64,000 nucleotides of DNA. It comes from Sacculina carcini (taxonomy: Eukaryota; Arthropoda; Thecostraca; Sacculinidae). The stretch is taken from positions 3,707,195 to 3,771,194 of the forward strand of contig OU696596.1 of NCBI GenBank assembly GCA_916048095.2, in the 5' to 3' direction. The translations under genes were made by a program, and so were the position numbers. Below the pieces are notes generated by a model. It did not search any database. It was not told the origin of the DNA and worked only from the letters and a program-made list of their open reading frames with translations. This document shows positions 43,674-54,772 of the stretch, piece by piece. Numbering within the stretch: position 1 is the first letter of the stretch; every line of letters begins with the position of its first letter.

Positions 43674-44120
43674 CGTAACCCCACTGTGTGTATGCGCTGT
43701 TAATGTTGATCGTGTGTGTTGGACCTGCGTCACCTGAACAGGTTTCGTGAGTGTTACGTGAGTTACGTGGTCACGACGGTTAGGACGTTGTTTTCATTGC
43801 TGTTCCATTGCTATTTACATCTGGCTAACTCTTATTGCGAATTGGATATTACAAGTGCCTCAAATAGACATCACGTTTTTGAACTATTAAACATGCCATT
43901 GTGCCACCCAGATAGACAGGTGCAAGAATTCGCAACAAAATTGCAAATTTCCAAGTGAAATGTAAAACATGCTGGATCACAATTGCAACTACAATAGATG
44001 TATAGGTTCGTAGAAATATTTTCTAGTAGACGCAGAAATTGAATGACGGCCTGTTTGCGTAAAATTATACGTAGACAATTCATTTGTTAGCAAGTCATAT
44101 TGACATATTATCTACTAGAT
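43674..44120 (+). repeat. Module C in unit 2
   Basis: Counterpart of 34189-34635. Confidence 0.6.
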
Positions 44121-44381
44121 GAGTGGTTCTTAACCTGTGTGGGCAATTTCCTACTGGTGGGAAATGGAAGATTTGCCAAGTGGGAAGCTAAAGGTCGGAC
44201 AAAAGGAGAAATGTGTGTTTTTAACAATTCAAATTCGTATATTTTTGTGTCTAATGACCTCTTGACATTTCCTTTGATGTAACTACTGACTTCACTGAAT
44301 TTATTAGCGCTGTTGTGTGGACAATGAAGAGATGACTAATTAAGGAATGGGGAATCAGAGAAACTAGGTTAAGAACCACAG
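44121..44381. mobile_element. 261-bp hAT MITE, copy 4
   Basis: Counterpart of 34636-34896 with two or three base changes, including C44293. Confidence 0.75.
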
Positions 44382-45929
44382 TGCTAGATGATATTATCAC
44401 TTCGTGTTTTTCGTCCACTGGTCTCAATGCTGTATCTTCCGCGAAAACATAATCCAACATAAAAATATATCTGATGTGCTACACCGCTCTTTCTTATGTG
44501 CGCGCTCTGAACGAGCTATCGCGTAACAAAACTATCTGTTTATATCTGCTTTCACACTCGTAATAGTAACTTTCAGGTTTTTCAAAACTTATCTATTCTT
44601 CTATATCATCTATATTTGTCATTCTGAGTTATGTAGGATATTGATCAGTGAGTTATTTAAATATTTAAAAACTCAATATAAATATTTGAAATCCAACGAC
44701 TTCTAAGACTGTTTTTTAAGTCAATTAATCTTTCTTTTGTTTCAGTTTATATATTTGAATTTTCATATTTTGCTTCTGAATGTGATTGAAAATCAGGGTT
44801 CGCAGCCATAGTTGCTTTGAAATCTTCCTGCTGAGTTCTCTCATCACATTCTTTTTCTTCAATTTTCAGTTCAGTTTGTATATGATTTAATTTAATTTAA
44901 CTTTAACTTTGTCTATAAATATAAGTGCTGTCCATGGATATATGTACTATTTTCTGCTTCATAACCTAAGCATAACCTAACCTAACCTAACCTAACCTAG
45001 TGAAATAATCATAGGTGGTTGGTATTTGTACGATATAGTGACAATATGATGGCGCTATTTTGTTGTTGCTGTTGCTATGAATTAGTTAGACCAGATTCTC
45101 ACCTTGGCGTGATGCCGTTGCTGTCCACAAAACAATCAATCAATCATCAATCACAAACACACACGCACACATACACACTAAACTAGGACAACATATATAT
45201 ATATATATATATAAATATAAGTGCTGTCCATGGATATATGTACTATTTTCTGCTTCATATCTGTTTTGTAGATATGGCGGGCTGAACATTTTAGCCCCGC
45301 CCCCATGGCTATCGGCCGGTTTTCCCGTTTTCCGTCAGCGCCCACCCCTTTCCACGCACTGAGGTGCCAACTAATTCTGTGTTGCTCTCATACTCTGTCT
45401 TTGTTGTCGCCCATTGGACATTTTGCTTTGCGATATGTGTTTAACAATGAGCTCTCAATAAATTGTTCTCACATGTGTTTTATAGTGTATATTGTGTTTA
45501 TAGTGTGTTTTATAGTGTTTTATAGTGTTTTATGGACAACAAGGAAGTGAAATAATCATAGGTGGTTGGTATTTGTACGATATAGTGACAATATGATGGC
45601 GCTATTTTGTTGTTGCTGTTGCTATGAATTAGTTAGACCAGATTCTCACCTTGGTATCCCGATGCTGTCCACAAAACAATCAATCAATCATCAATCACAA
45701 ACACACACGCACACATACACACTAAACTAGGACTACAAGGCAGTGAAATATTCAAGTCTTAGTTTAATGATTTTTTATTTTGACAAAATATTTTCCCTCA
45801 GCCCGCCTCATATTTAAGTGTACACGGGGCCCGTTTTTTTGGGTCACCCTGTATTCACAATACTACATTCCAATGGAGGTGTGTGTATGTGCTAGTGTAT
45901 GTGTGTGTGTGTGTGTATGTGCTAGTGTA

Positions 45930-45989
<60 letters not shown>

Positions 45990-46126
45990 ACTGTGTTGGA
46001 TCTACTACCGTTTTAGCCAACGAACCATTTTGGCCAAACGCTCAGCGGACGAAATACGCTTGATGAATTCTTGATATCTGGTCCTGTCATTCTTTATCTG
46101 GTTTGAAACACTATTATTCTATGGTC
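44382..46126. other. Noncoding stretch of unit 2
   Basis: Counterpart of 34897-36657, including the short AACCT array, the 180-base direct duplication, GT tracts (shorter here) and an isolated fold-back arm. Confidence 0.4.
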
Positions 46127-46745
46127 GACATTTGTCATTTTAACATCTACCAATGACGCCCACAAATGGTGGTCAACGTTGAAATCGTCAGTGTTTGGAC
46201 ATGACCTGTCCGTCCCTCCTTTATTTTCAGCGAACGGTGAGCTCAAAAGCAGCCCAACAGAGAAGGCAGAGTTGATTATGGATTTCTTCAATACCAAGCA
46301 ATGTCAAGGGTCCATTCCGTCTGACGATTCATCTGTCTTCGCCCCGAAAATCAAAGACATTGCCTTCCGATCAAAAGAAGTGGCCAATCTCATGAAAGAT
46401 CTTGATGTCCACGGAGGAACAGACCCTCTGAATATGTTTCCGCTATTTTTCAATAACACGGTAGATACTCTAGTTCCGAAGCTCAGTGCTGTTTTCAGGC
46501 GCTTGATGAAGACAGGTTCGTTTCCATCCTGTTGGCGGGCTGCGAATATCACGCCCATACCAAAAGGAACCAATTCAGCTCATGTTGCAAACTACCGGCC
46601 GATATCAATTACGCCGATTCTGTCCAAAATATTCGAGCACTTGATATCTTCCAGACTGTCCAAGTACCTGGAGAGCAACAATCTGCTGTCGGAAAACCAA
46701 TTTGCATACCGCAAAACGCAATTTGCATACCGAGGTCATAAATAG
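46127..46745 (+). pseudogene. Non-LTR RT fragment, copy 2
   Basis: Same fragment as 36658-37276 with a handful of amino-acid differences (for example Val for Ala at NNTVDT and Glu for Gly at LLSENQ). This makes it the most diverged coding piece between the two units. Confidence 0.75.
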
Positions 46746-47232
46746 CGCCATTATTAAATAGAGGTCTGACATTGGTAAAATGAATTCACGAGTAGCCCCT
46801 CGGTATCCTGGGGAATCGTGGTACTTTTATACGCTAATTTATGATAAATTTCAATATCGTGAGTTACGTGAGTAACGTGGTCACGACAATTAGGACGTTG
46901 TTTTCATTGTTGTTTTCATTGTTATTTACATCTGGCTAACTCTTATTGCGGCTTGGACCTTACAAGTGCCTCAAATAGACATCACGTTTTTTGAACGTTC
47001 AAACATGCCATTGTGCCACCCAGATAGACAGGTTCAAGAATTCGCAGCAAAGTTGCAAATTTCCAAGTGAAATGTAAAGCATGCTGGATCACAATTGCGA
47101 TTACAATAGATGTATAGGTTCTTAGAAATATTTTCTAGTAGACGCAGGAATTGAATGACGGCCTGTTTGTGTAAAATTATACGTAGACAATACATTTGTT
47201 TGCCAGTAATATTGACATATTATCTACTAGAT
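46746..47232 (+). repeat. Module G and 5'-deleted module C
   Basis: Module G to 46858, then module C with its first 60 or so bases missing. Confidence 0.55.
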
Positions 47233-47492
47233 GAGTGGTTCTAACCTGTGTGGTCAATTTCCTACTGGTGGGAAATGGAATATTTGCCAAGTGGGAAGCT
47301 AAAGGTCGGACAAAAGGAGAAATGTGTGTTTTTATCAATTCAAAATCGTTTATTTTTGTGTCTAATGACCTCTTGACATTTGCTTTGATGTAACTACTGA
47401 CTTTACTGAATTTATTAGTGCTGGTGTGTGGACAATGAAGATATGACTCAATAAGGAATGGGGAATCAGAGAAAAAAGGTTACGAACCACTG
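47233..47492. mobile_element. 261-bp hAT MITE, copy 5
   Basis: Left end has lost one T (GGTTCTAACC); the right end reads GGTTACGAACCACTG. Confidence 0.65.
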
Positions 47493-47807
47493 TGCTAGAT
47501 GATATTATCACTTCGTGTTTTTCGTCCACTGGTCTCAATGCTGCATCTTCCGCGAAAACACAATCCTGTATACTGGATAACCCCAAAACCATTTATGCTG
47601 TGTGATTGTGTACTGTATTCGAGAGTGTGTGAGTGAATTAGAGCGCATAAGGTCGTGCAGTGCGATTCGTTTTAATGTGTGTATGCGTGCGTGTGTGTGT
47701 TTTTCGTGTGTGTTTCCTGGCTGTCCTGCGCAGTGCGTTTACTTGTGTGTTCGCTGTATCTTCTGTTACCTTATGGATGTTGGTGCTTGTAAGCGTGTGT
47801 GCTGGCG
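47493..47807 (+). repeat. GT-rich segment, left part
   Basis: Equivalent to 27604-27918. Ends with the left copy of the 9-base target duplication GTGCTGGCG (47799-47807). Confidence 0.65.
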
Positions 47808-48010
47808 GGATATGGGCCTGTTAGCTGTCGTGTCATTTTGAGGCCTAATTCTCATACTCTCTCTTTGCCGTCCTAATCCGGCAGGCAGCATAGGCGCACA
47901 AAAGTTTAACTAGTGCTGGAGCTAAAATTTGAAATTCGAGAGAAAATCCTACAGAGGGCGCTGAAACTTGGTGTTTGAGACAAAACGCCCGAGGGCATAG
48001 AATGCGTCTG
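47808..48010 (+). repeat. Left terminal inverted repeat of the MULE-like element
   Basis: Pairs with 50590-50788. The best conserved block is AGAGGGCGCTGAAAC, with TTTGAGAC shortly after it. Confidence 0.7.
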
Positions 48011-48069
48011 GGAAAGAGCGAGTAAGGGAAGCGAGCGCAACTCACACAGAGCGTCCCTCATCGTCCCCT

Positions 48070-48157
48070 AGGTGTCAAAACGTGTTTTGTGGTTTGCGTT
48101 GTTGTCTTTGTATTTCGTTGTTGGCCCTTTCTGCGTCGCTATATTTGTTGAGTCTCG
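48070..48157 (+). other. Possible 5'-UTR exon of the FLYWCH gene
   Basis: Ends at a strong splice donor (CTCG|GTAAGT). The matching acceptor CTGTATTTTCAG lies at 48606-48617, three bases before the coding ATG. The transcription start is not defined. Confidence 0.45.
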
Positions 48158-48454
48158 GTAAGTACAGTTATGTCATCTCATTTCAATTACTTGGATTTTA
48201 TAAATTACGAAATATTAAAGTGGTTTATTGGTTTCGTATTCATTATTTGGCACATGCTGGCTTGGTCATATCATCCTTCACGTATATGTAAATTTTCATT
48301 TCATTGTGATAATTTAATTCTTCTAGTAATATAGTTTTCTGCCGACTATAGGGTTAATTCTGCCAAAATGTTTTTAAATGTGATTTATTTTAAATTTAAT
48401 TCGATTAAACAGTAATTTAATTTAAACGATTGGTACATCTTTGCAAGCGGATAA

Positions 48455-48540
48455 AACTGGACGAACCAAGACCAGGATTCGAACCGCGAACCTTTGACAC
48501 ACGTTAGTGCAGGCGGAAGGCTAACCGGGCGCTGCTTTCT
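48455..48540 (-). repeat. tRNA-derived SINE or tRNA relic
   Basis: On the minus strand a B-box GGTTCGAATCC and an A-box-like CCGGTTAGCC stand at tRNA-like spacing, but no good acceptor stem closes. It lies inside the proposed first intron. A functional tRNA is unlikely. Confidence 0.45.
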
Positions 48541-48619
48541 TTATTAGCTCTTATCTTTCCTATTAAACTTTCATTTCTCTAACTATATCTTAGTTTTAAT
48601 GTTTCCTGTATTTTCAGCC

Positions 48620-49665
48620 ATGGAAGTCATCAGCATCAAATATCACCGCAGAACGCGCACGTATTACGTGCACAACGGGTTCATTTATCACAAAAGGTCT
48701 TCGTCAACTGAAACCCGGCTTTACTTGAGGTTATGATTTCATATATTTCTAGTGTGTTGATATTATTTTAATTTGCGTTATGCTGTTTTTATACACTTAA
48801 TACCTTGTAATTTTAACGTTCTTGTTTTCATCATGTTTTATCGTTTAATAGTATATTTTCTGCTTCAGCAGCTTCAGCCAACGCTGCCGCCCATTGTTCC
48901 GACACAACAGCTGCCGCCGCCAATTGTTCCGACACAGCAGCTGCCGCCGGCGTTTGTGCCGACACAGCAGCTGCCGCCGGCGTTTGTTCCGACACAGCAG
49001 CTGCCGGCGGCACCGGGCTATCGCGGCGGCAGACAAAAAAGTTTATGCGGTCACTTAACCGTTGGTATCGAGTTTAAGTCTCGCTCTGTAAGTATATATT
49101 TCTGTGTTGTTGTGTTATTTTTGGATTGCTACTGTTTTGTTATTGGATTGATACTTTGCCAACGGTACCTTACGTACTGTCTGGATAAAATGTGCATGTT
49201 AATGTGTCGTGCTATTGTGTGCATGTTAATTTGGGTATGCCGACGGTACAATACGTACCGTCTGGATAAAATGTACATCTTAATGTTGGTATGCCGACGG
49301 TACCATACGTACTGTCTGGATAAAATGTACATCTTAATGTGGGTATGCCGACGGTACAATACGTACCGTCTGGATAAAATGTACATCTTAATGTTGGTAT
49401 GCCGACGGTACCATACGTACTGTCTGGATAAAATGTACATCTTAATGTTGGTATGCCGACGGTACCATACGTACTGTCTGGATAAAATGTACATGTTTAT
49501 TTGTTGTACAATATTACTGTTTTTTGGCTAGCTGTTATTGTATTAAATTTCATATTTCACTGAATTGACTTAGTTGACTTCTGACTAATGTTTGTTTTCA
49601 TGTTTATCCTCTTTCAGAGTCGACGGCGCGCATCTCTTCACCATCATTCGTGTAAATATATGTGA
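48620..49665 (+). CDS. Predicted 70-residue FLYWCH zinc-finger protein, three coding exons
   Basis: Proposed exons are 48620-48729, 49033-49087 and 49618-49665. The junctions are TTGAG|GTTATG, GGCAG|ACAAAA, CGCTCT|GTAAGT and CTCTTTCAG|AGTCG. Phases agree and the frame ends at TGA. The product has the order of a FLYWCH finger: VHNGFIYHKR, a RLYLR block, an LCGHLTVGIEF block, and a C-terminal histidine cluster (LHHH). The first zinc cysteine usually found after the YWR/YLR position is not evident, so the finger may be degenerate or one acceptor may be misplaced. FLYWCH domains bind DNA and are common in Mutator-type transposases. Here one stands alone, which suggests a leftover or a repressor-like derivative. 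A plus-strand 252-codon frame over exon 2 (48773-49531) is mostly intron and minisatellite. Inference only; no transcript evidence. Confidence 0.5.
48866..49012 (+). repeat. 30-bp CAGCTGCCGCC minisatellite
   Basis: About four and a half units of GTTCCGACACAGCAGCTGCC plus ten bases. It is read as VPTQQLPPAF repeats in one frame but is placed in the intron just before the exon 2 acceptor. Confidence 0.8.
49165..49490 (+). repeat. 54-bp minisatellite in the second intron
   Basis: Six or so units containing GTATGCCGACGGTACCATAC and TGTCTGGATAAAATGTACAT. The unit is divisible by three, so it keeps both strands open by chance. Confidence 0.85.
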
Positions 49666-50080
49666 TATTCGTATTCGTGTGAATATATGTGATAAATGAT
49701 ATTGTTTTCATTTGTTTTCTGATTTTTGCCGGAAAATATCAAGAACACCATTGTTGAGTATTCATTCAATGACAACCACCAAAACAATTGTGTAGGCTTA
49801 ATTGGTCAAGTTATATATATATGGTTCTATATATATATATATGTGTGTGTAATGATAGTGCAATTTGCAATATATGGCTTTCTAATTGGTTAGGGAATGA
49901 GTAAATTAATCAACTGATGGCGGCTGTATAATGTCAAACCGTGATATAAACGGTATATCGGTGTTTTTTCTCGAATTCGCTTTGCACAGAACTGAAAATA
50001 GTCAAATCTATCCAGACAATATTACACGCAATTGCATCAATTTTATCATAGATATTCCATCCATGTATCAAATTCTTCAT
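49666..50080. other. MULE-like element, noncoding 3' part
   Basis: AT-rich sequence downstream of the FLYWCH stop with TA tracts near 49813-49848. No gene recognised. Confidence 0.4.
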
Positions 50081-50588
50081 TTCATTATTTATTGGTTTCT
50101 TGGCAAGTGGAAGTCGATGCGTGAGTGTAAGGAAATTCCAAAGTGTAAGGAATTGTAAGAAGGATGCTAATGCTATAATTGTATAAAAACAAATAAGTAA
50201 ATAAATATAGTATAAAATATTTATATATAAATATGTAAATATATTCAAATAAGTGAAATTTGGCGGCGTATATTTAGACTCCGCTGAGTCAAGTGTACAA
50301 CGTTAACCGCGAGGAACGGCTTATTATTATTCATTTCATTATTTATTGGTTTCTTGGCAAGTGGAAGTCGATGCGTGAGTGTAAGGAAATTCCAAAGTGT
50401 AAGGAATTGTAAGAAGGATGCTAATGCTATAATTGTATAAAAACAAATAAGTAAATAAATATAGTATAAAATAATTATATATAAATATGTAAATATATTC
50501 AAATAAGTGAAATTTGGCGGCGTATATTTAGACTCCGCTGCGTCAAGTGTACAACGTTAACCGCGAGGAGCGGCTTATTATCACAGAC
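50081..50588 (+). repeat. 254-bp tandem duplication
   Basis: 50081-50334 is repeated at 50335-50588 with very few changes, immediately inside the right inverted end. Confidence 0.85.
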
Positions 50589-50589
50589 T

Positions 50590-50788
50590 CTGCCTAGCGA
50601 ATTTCCCGCACTCTCGCTTTGTGTCTCAAACGGCCAGTTTCAGCGCCCTCTAGCGGATTGTCTCAAACGGACATTATTAGCTCCGGTATGGTCTTGTCGC
50701 GCCCATGGCACGGGTCCGATTATGTAGAGGTTGAGAGCGCCCGTGAAGTCTGTCTCAAAGTGTCACGGCAGCAAAGTGGGTAGTCTCC
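50590..50788 (-). repeat. Right terminal inverted repeat of the MULE-like element
   Basis: Reverse-complement relative of 47808-48010. Confidence 0.7.
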
Positions 50789-50797
50789 GTGCTGGCG

Positions 50798-50911
50798 AGG
50801 CCACTGTGCGGCAGTGATCGGATGTTGTGTGGATATGTGACGGTGTGTGTGTGGGGAGTAGGATTGAAATGTATATGTACTTCTCTGTTTTGTGTGTGTG
50901 TATGCGTGTGT
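50798..50911 (+). repeat. GT-rich segment between two insertions
   Basis: Continuation of unit 3 after the MULE-like element (equivalent to 27919-28030), cut by the CR1 element. Confidence 0.6.
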
Positions 50912-51062
50912 GTACACATGTGTGTATGCGTGATTTGTGTGTGTATGCGTGTGTTCATTCTTCTTTGAGGCCTTGTCGAGTGTGGTTTTACCCTCTCTTG
51001 TTTGTGACTACTGGCGTTCAACGCTCGTCTTATCGTATCCCCGATCTACCTATCTGTTTACT

Positions 51063-51887
51063 ATGAACCAGCGCCGCTGCTGTCAAATGCCTGGCGGTGA
51101 AGTGTCATGCGGTCTGTGTGGAACTCTGTTTCACAGAAAGTGTGCTTCCTTTACGATCACGCTTGAAAAAATGCTGCTAAAAAGCGGCATATTTTGGCAT
51201 TGTCGCTTCTGCCAGGATTCTCTCCTGAAAGGAAAATTGGACGTGACTCATGGAAGTGACGAAGATTCTCAGCATATCTCGGATATCGACGAGAAAATCG
51301 ACAAACGACTGAGAATTGCACTGGATGATTTCAAGCAGGAGGTGCTTCAATCAGTCCATTCAAATCCGGCGACGTATGCTGCTGTGACCTCATCGTCTTG
51401 TGAGAACCAGTCCATAGTGAACACAAGTGACTCAGACTGTGACAGTGAGGCTGCCACTGCCTCGTCTGCCCCTCAAAAATGGACAACTGTCGAACGAAAA
51501 AGGAGTAGAAGAACAAAGAAGCGGACCACTCCAACGCGTGAGACCACTGCCAAAAAGTCTTCCAAGAAACCTATGTCGACTGGCTCTGCTAGCATCACGG
51601 AGCTGCCGACGGTGTCTCGAACGTCTGTTGTGCATGTTTTCGCAACGCGCTTCCACGTGGACGCGAAGGCTGAGCACTTGGCAAACCATCTGGCGTCTGC
51701 GCTGAATATCGATGCTGTCAGCATATCGGTCGAGAAGCTGAAGACAAGACATGACTCTTATAACAGCTTCCAAGTGTCGTGTCGTGGTGCTGACCGTGCA
51801 ACAGTTATGGAGACGGAGATCTGGCCGACTGGCTGTCTATACAGGCGGTGGCATCAACCTGCACGATCATCTGAAAAATCGCAATGA
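51063..51887 (+). CDS. CR1-type ORF1 protein with PHD-like zinc finger
   Basis: 274 residues from the first ATG. Residues about 5-45 form a Cys/His cluster of PHD type (CGLCGTLFHRKC, then WHCRFC), whose first cysteine pair is CC rather than CxxC. This is followed by an acidic, possibly coiled-coil stretch, a Lys/Arg-rich basic patch (KRSRRTKKRTTPTRE) and a C-terminal region of probable RNA-binding fold. ORF1 proteins of CR1 LINEs coat the element RNA. The stop overlaps the ORF2 start as ATGA at 51884-51887, which suggests coupled translation. The last 15 or so residues may be frame-disturbed. Confidence 0.8.
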   Translation: MNQRRCCQMPGGEVSCGLCGTLFHRKCASFTITLEKMLLKSGIFWHCRFCQDSLLKGKLDVTHGSDEDSQHISDIDEKIDKRLRIALDDFKQEVLQSVHSNPATYAAVTSSSCENQSIVNTSDSDCDSEAATASSAPQKWTTVERKRSRRTKKRTTPTRETTAKKSSKKPMSTGSASITELPTVSRTSVVHVFATRFHVDAKAEHLANHLASALNIDAVSISVEKLKTRHDSYNSFQVSCRGADRATVMETEIWPTGCLYRRWHQPARSSEKSQ

Positions 51888-54772
51888 CTGCACTCGAACC
51901 GGTGTCCGGGAAAAGCACAAACAACCTGTGCTTTCTGGAATATGAGGTCAGCTCGAAAAAAATCCTCACTTGTAAATAGCATTATAAATGACGGTATCGA
52001 TATTTTTTGCATTGCTGAGTCTTGGCTAGCGGATGAAGAGAGTGCAGCATTTTCTGCCAATCTTCCCGATAATTTCTCTGCCATACATTATTGTCGTGAT
52101 ACAACAGGTGGGGGTATAGTTTTTGTGTATAACAAGCGCTTTGTCGTACATAAAATACCCTTTTCCTTGTCTATCACTACATTTGAATATGTTTGCGTTC
52201 GTATTAAGAACCCGGATCATAGCCGAACGTTTTGTATATTAACTGTATATAGACCTGGACATACTTCTGGCTCAGCGTTTATTGAGGAGTTTTTCGCCCT
52301 GGTTGAAATTCTCACTTCTATGTTTTATGAAAATGTATATATATATGTGGGGACTTCAATTTCTGGTTAGATCAACCTCATCTGAAAGCTCACTCTCAAG
52401 CATTTCTTGATAGTCTTCAGTTATATGGTATGACAAATCATGTGAGCCATCCTACACATGATCATGGCCACATTTTGGACCTTGTAATTAGCCCCGACTC
52501 TCAAAGTGCATCGGTCATTGATGTGCGGATAGACCCCATTGATAAGGACGTTTCCGATCTTAGTTTAATTATATTCAATCTTGATATTACTCCTCCTGTG
52601 AAATTGTGTACAAAAATATCTTTCTATGATTATAATCGTATTGATGCTGAATTATTAAAATTTGAACTCTGTAAAAAATTCTATATCTTAAACTATGATT
52701 CTCTACCAATTGATGAATTGTATCCATACTTTGAGAGAAGCATGTATGATATTCGTTGCATGTGTGTCCCGTATGTACATAAACTTATAAATGTTCACCA
52801 ATCCGCTCCTTGGTTTAATGGACAGCTGTGTGAGCTCAAAAAACGAAAAAGAAGGCTTGAACACCGTTGGCGCCGTAGTTTTTCTGCAGATGATTGGAAT
52901 GATTACTGTCTTGCTAGGTCAACTTATAACCGAGGTGTTACACAAGCAAAACAGGTATATTATAATACTAAAATTATGGACTCACGACCGGATGCACTGT
53001 GGAGAACTCTCAATGGACTGATGGGTAATAAGCGTAGCTCTAACGAAAATGTGTGGAGTGGAGACGAATGTCGAGATATGCCTAATACATTTCGCCTGTT
53101 TTTTCAAAATAAAATTGATAAAATTCACGCATCAATTCAGGTCCCAATGAGATATGTAAATACTTCATTGCATAATCCAATGTCATTTACATCCTTTCAA
53201 CCAATTGACTATTGTTCATGTACAGCATTGATCAATCGTAGTTCTATGCGATCCAATATTCTCGATCCGATTAAATTTAACTCTATCAAATCTCATTTAT
53301 CATTCATTGTACCCTTTGTCTTGTACCTTGTAAATACTAGTTTCATGCATGGTAGATTTCTTGCTTCCAAGAATTCTGTTATTACTCCTGTTTTAAAAAA
53401 GACTGGATTAAACGTGGAATCCTTTGGTAATTACCGGCCTGTATCACAAATACCGTGGGTGTCTAAACTTCTTGAGTATGCTATATACGATCAACTGTAT
53501 ATATTTCTGGAAAATAACTCTCTTCTCCTGCCACAACAGTCAGGATTTCGGAGGAATCATTCTTGTGCCACCTCATTGCTCTGTACATATGACTATTCTT
53601 TGAACGCGCATCTAAGCGGCCAAAACGTGCTTCTCATGCAGTTTGACTTTTCGGCGGCATTTGATACTGTGTGCCACGAAATGCTGCTGGAAGATTTATC
53701 AAACTGCGGTGTATCTGGGAGTGCACTCTCGCTCATTCGAGATTACCTAACAGATCGCATGCAAACAGTGATTCTGGACGGAGTTCAAAGCCAGTGGTTT
53801 CCCCTGAAAACTGGAGTTCCTCAAGGCTCCATTCTCGGGCCTTTGTTTTATAATGTATATATACTGTCCATAAAGCGGGTTCTTAACAACTATGCTGTAA
53901 ATTATCAAGTGTTTGCCGATGATATTCTAGTGTATTTTAAGTATTCTGATGATGTACAGGCAGTATCCACTATCAGGGAAATACTGCAAGCTATTAACAC
54001 CTGGGCAGCCTCCAAGCACCTAAAGCTGAATGAGGAAAAGACCAAATTTCTCGCCATAACGAAAGAGCAATTGAACGGTTCTCTCTGCAATGAGCTTGAT
54101 CTGGCTGAAACCACCAAACATCTCGGTGTAACGCTAGACAGGCTGTTAACATTCGAGCCTCATGTATCTGCGCTGGTGCGTAATTGTAATTATCACATAC
54201 GTAGAGTGTATTATATAAGGAATTTTTTTACTGTAAATGCTGCAAAAAAACTTGTGGATTGTCTCATTTTGAATAGGATTAAGTATTGCTCTGCCCTTCT
54301 ACTGAATATTAACCACCGAACTCTGCGGAAACTGCAGAGTGTGATGAACAGGTCGTGTCGTCTTGTGTTCAACCTGCCTAGACGCACTTCTCTGGTGAAA
54401 TATTTAATCAAACTAGCCTGGCTTCCGGTCAAGGCTGACATTGAGTACAACCTGCTTTGTATAGTTCACTCTGTCCTTGTAAATAAAACACCTGCCTATC
54501 TACAAGACCTGCTATCTTTCAAACAAATTTCACCAGATTATGATTTGCGCCAAAATACTCAAAATTTTCTTTACGAACCTGCATTTCCCTCTAGACACTC
54601 GCACTATAACCGCTGCTTTCAGTATATGGCCCCCAGGTTGTACAATAAGCTGCCACAGTTTATTAGGGGATCTCACTCTCTCTCACTTTTCAAAAGTAGA
54701 CTTAAGAAATATTTATTGGAAAAATCTTATGACCGCGAAAAACTCCTCATTAAACCTGAGTACACGGTGTAA
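51884..54772 (+). pseudogene. CR1-type ORF2: endonuclease and reverse transcriptase, frameshifted
   Basis: ORF2 starts at the ATGA overlap. The endonuclease half lies in another frame (about 51930-52350), and the original frame resumes at GDFN (52352). Two compensating indels therefore disrupt one protein. Visible endonuclease motifs are WNMRSAR, IFCIAESWL, TVYRPG, GDFN and HILDLVIS. The usual SDH catalytic motif reads SDL, so the nuclease is doubly compromised. From 52430 the RT half is one open frame of 780 codons. It contains WFNGQLCELKKRKRRLEHRW, NYRPVS, GFRRNHS, FDFSAAFD, GVPQGSILGPLF, catalytic FADD, and a C-terminal YLQDLL ... RLYNKLPQFIR region ending in a FKSRLKKYLL motif. RT residues look intact. 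Confidence 0.85.

Larger units (their letters stand above)
38371..47785 (+). repeat. Tandem unit 2 of about 9.4 kb
   Basis: Near-identical to unit 1 up to 46858. After that it is more diverged and slightly shorter, with part of module C lost. It runs to the start of unit 3 at 47786. Confidence 0.9.
47808..50788. mobile_element. Nonautonomous Mutator-like element (MULE) carrying a FLYWCH gene
   Basis: 2981 bases bounded by the 9-base duplication GTGCTGGCG (47799-47807 and 50789-50797). The undisrupted site is at 27910-27918. The ends are long imperfect inverted repeats of about 200 bases. Both share GGA at the tip, a GCTG-CGTG-CA-TTTGAG patch near base 20, and AGAGGGCGCTGAAAC about 150 bases in. 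A 9-base duplication, long inverted ends and a FLYWCH gene all fit the Mutator superfamily. No transposase is encoded. Inside are a small spliced gene, a tRNA-like SINE, two minisatellites and a 254-bp tandem duplication. Confidence 0.8.

Noticed and set aside
48455..48540. Functional tRNA gene on the minus strand
   Set aside because: A and B boxes are visible but no acceptor stem pairs well; better explained as a SINE or relic.
48773..49531. 252-codon plus-strand open frame as one protein
   Set aside because: Most of it is two minisatellites plus intron-like sequence. Strong splice signals and a FLYWCH-like reading support the spliced model instead.
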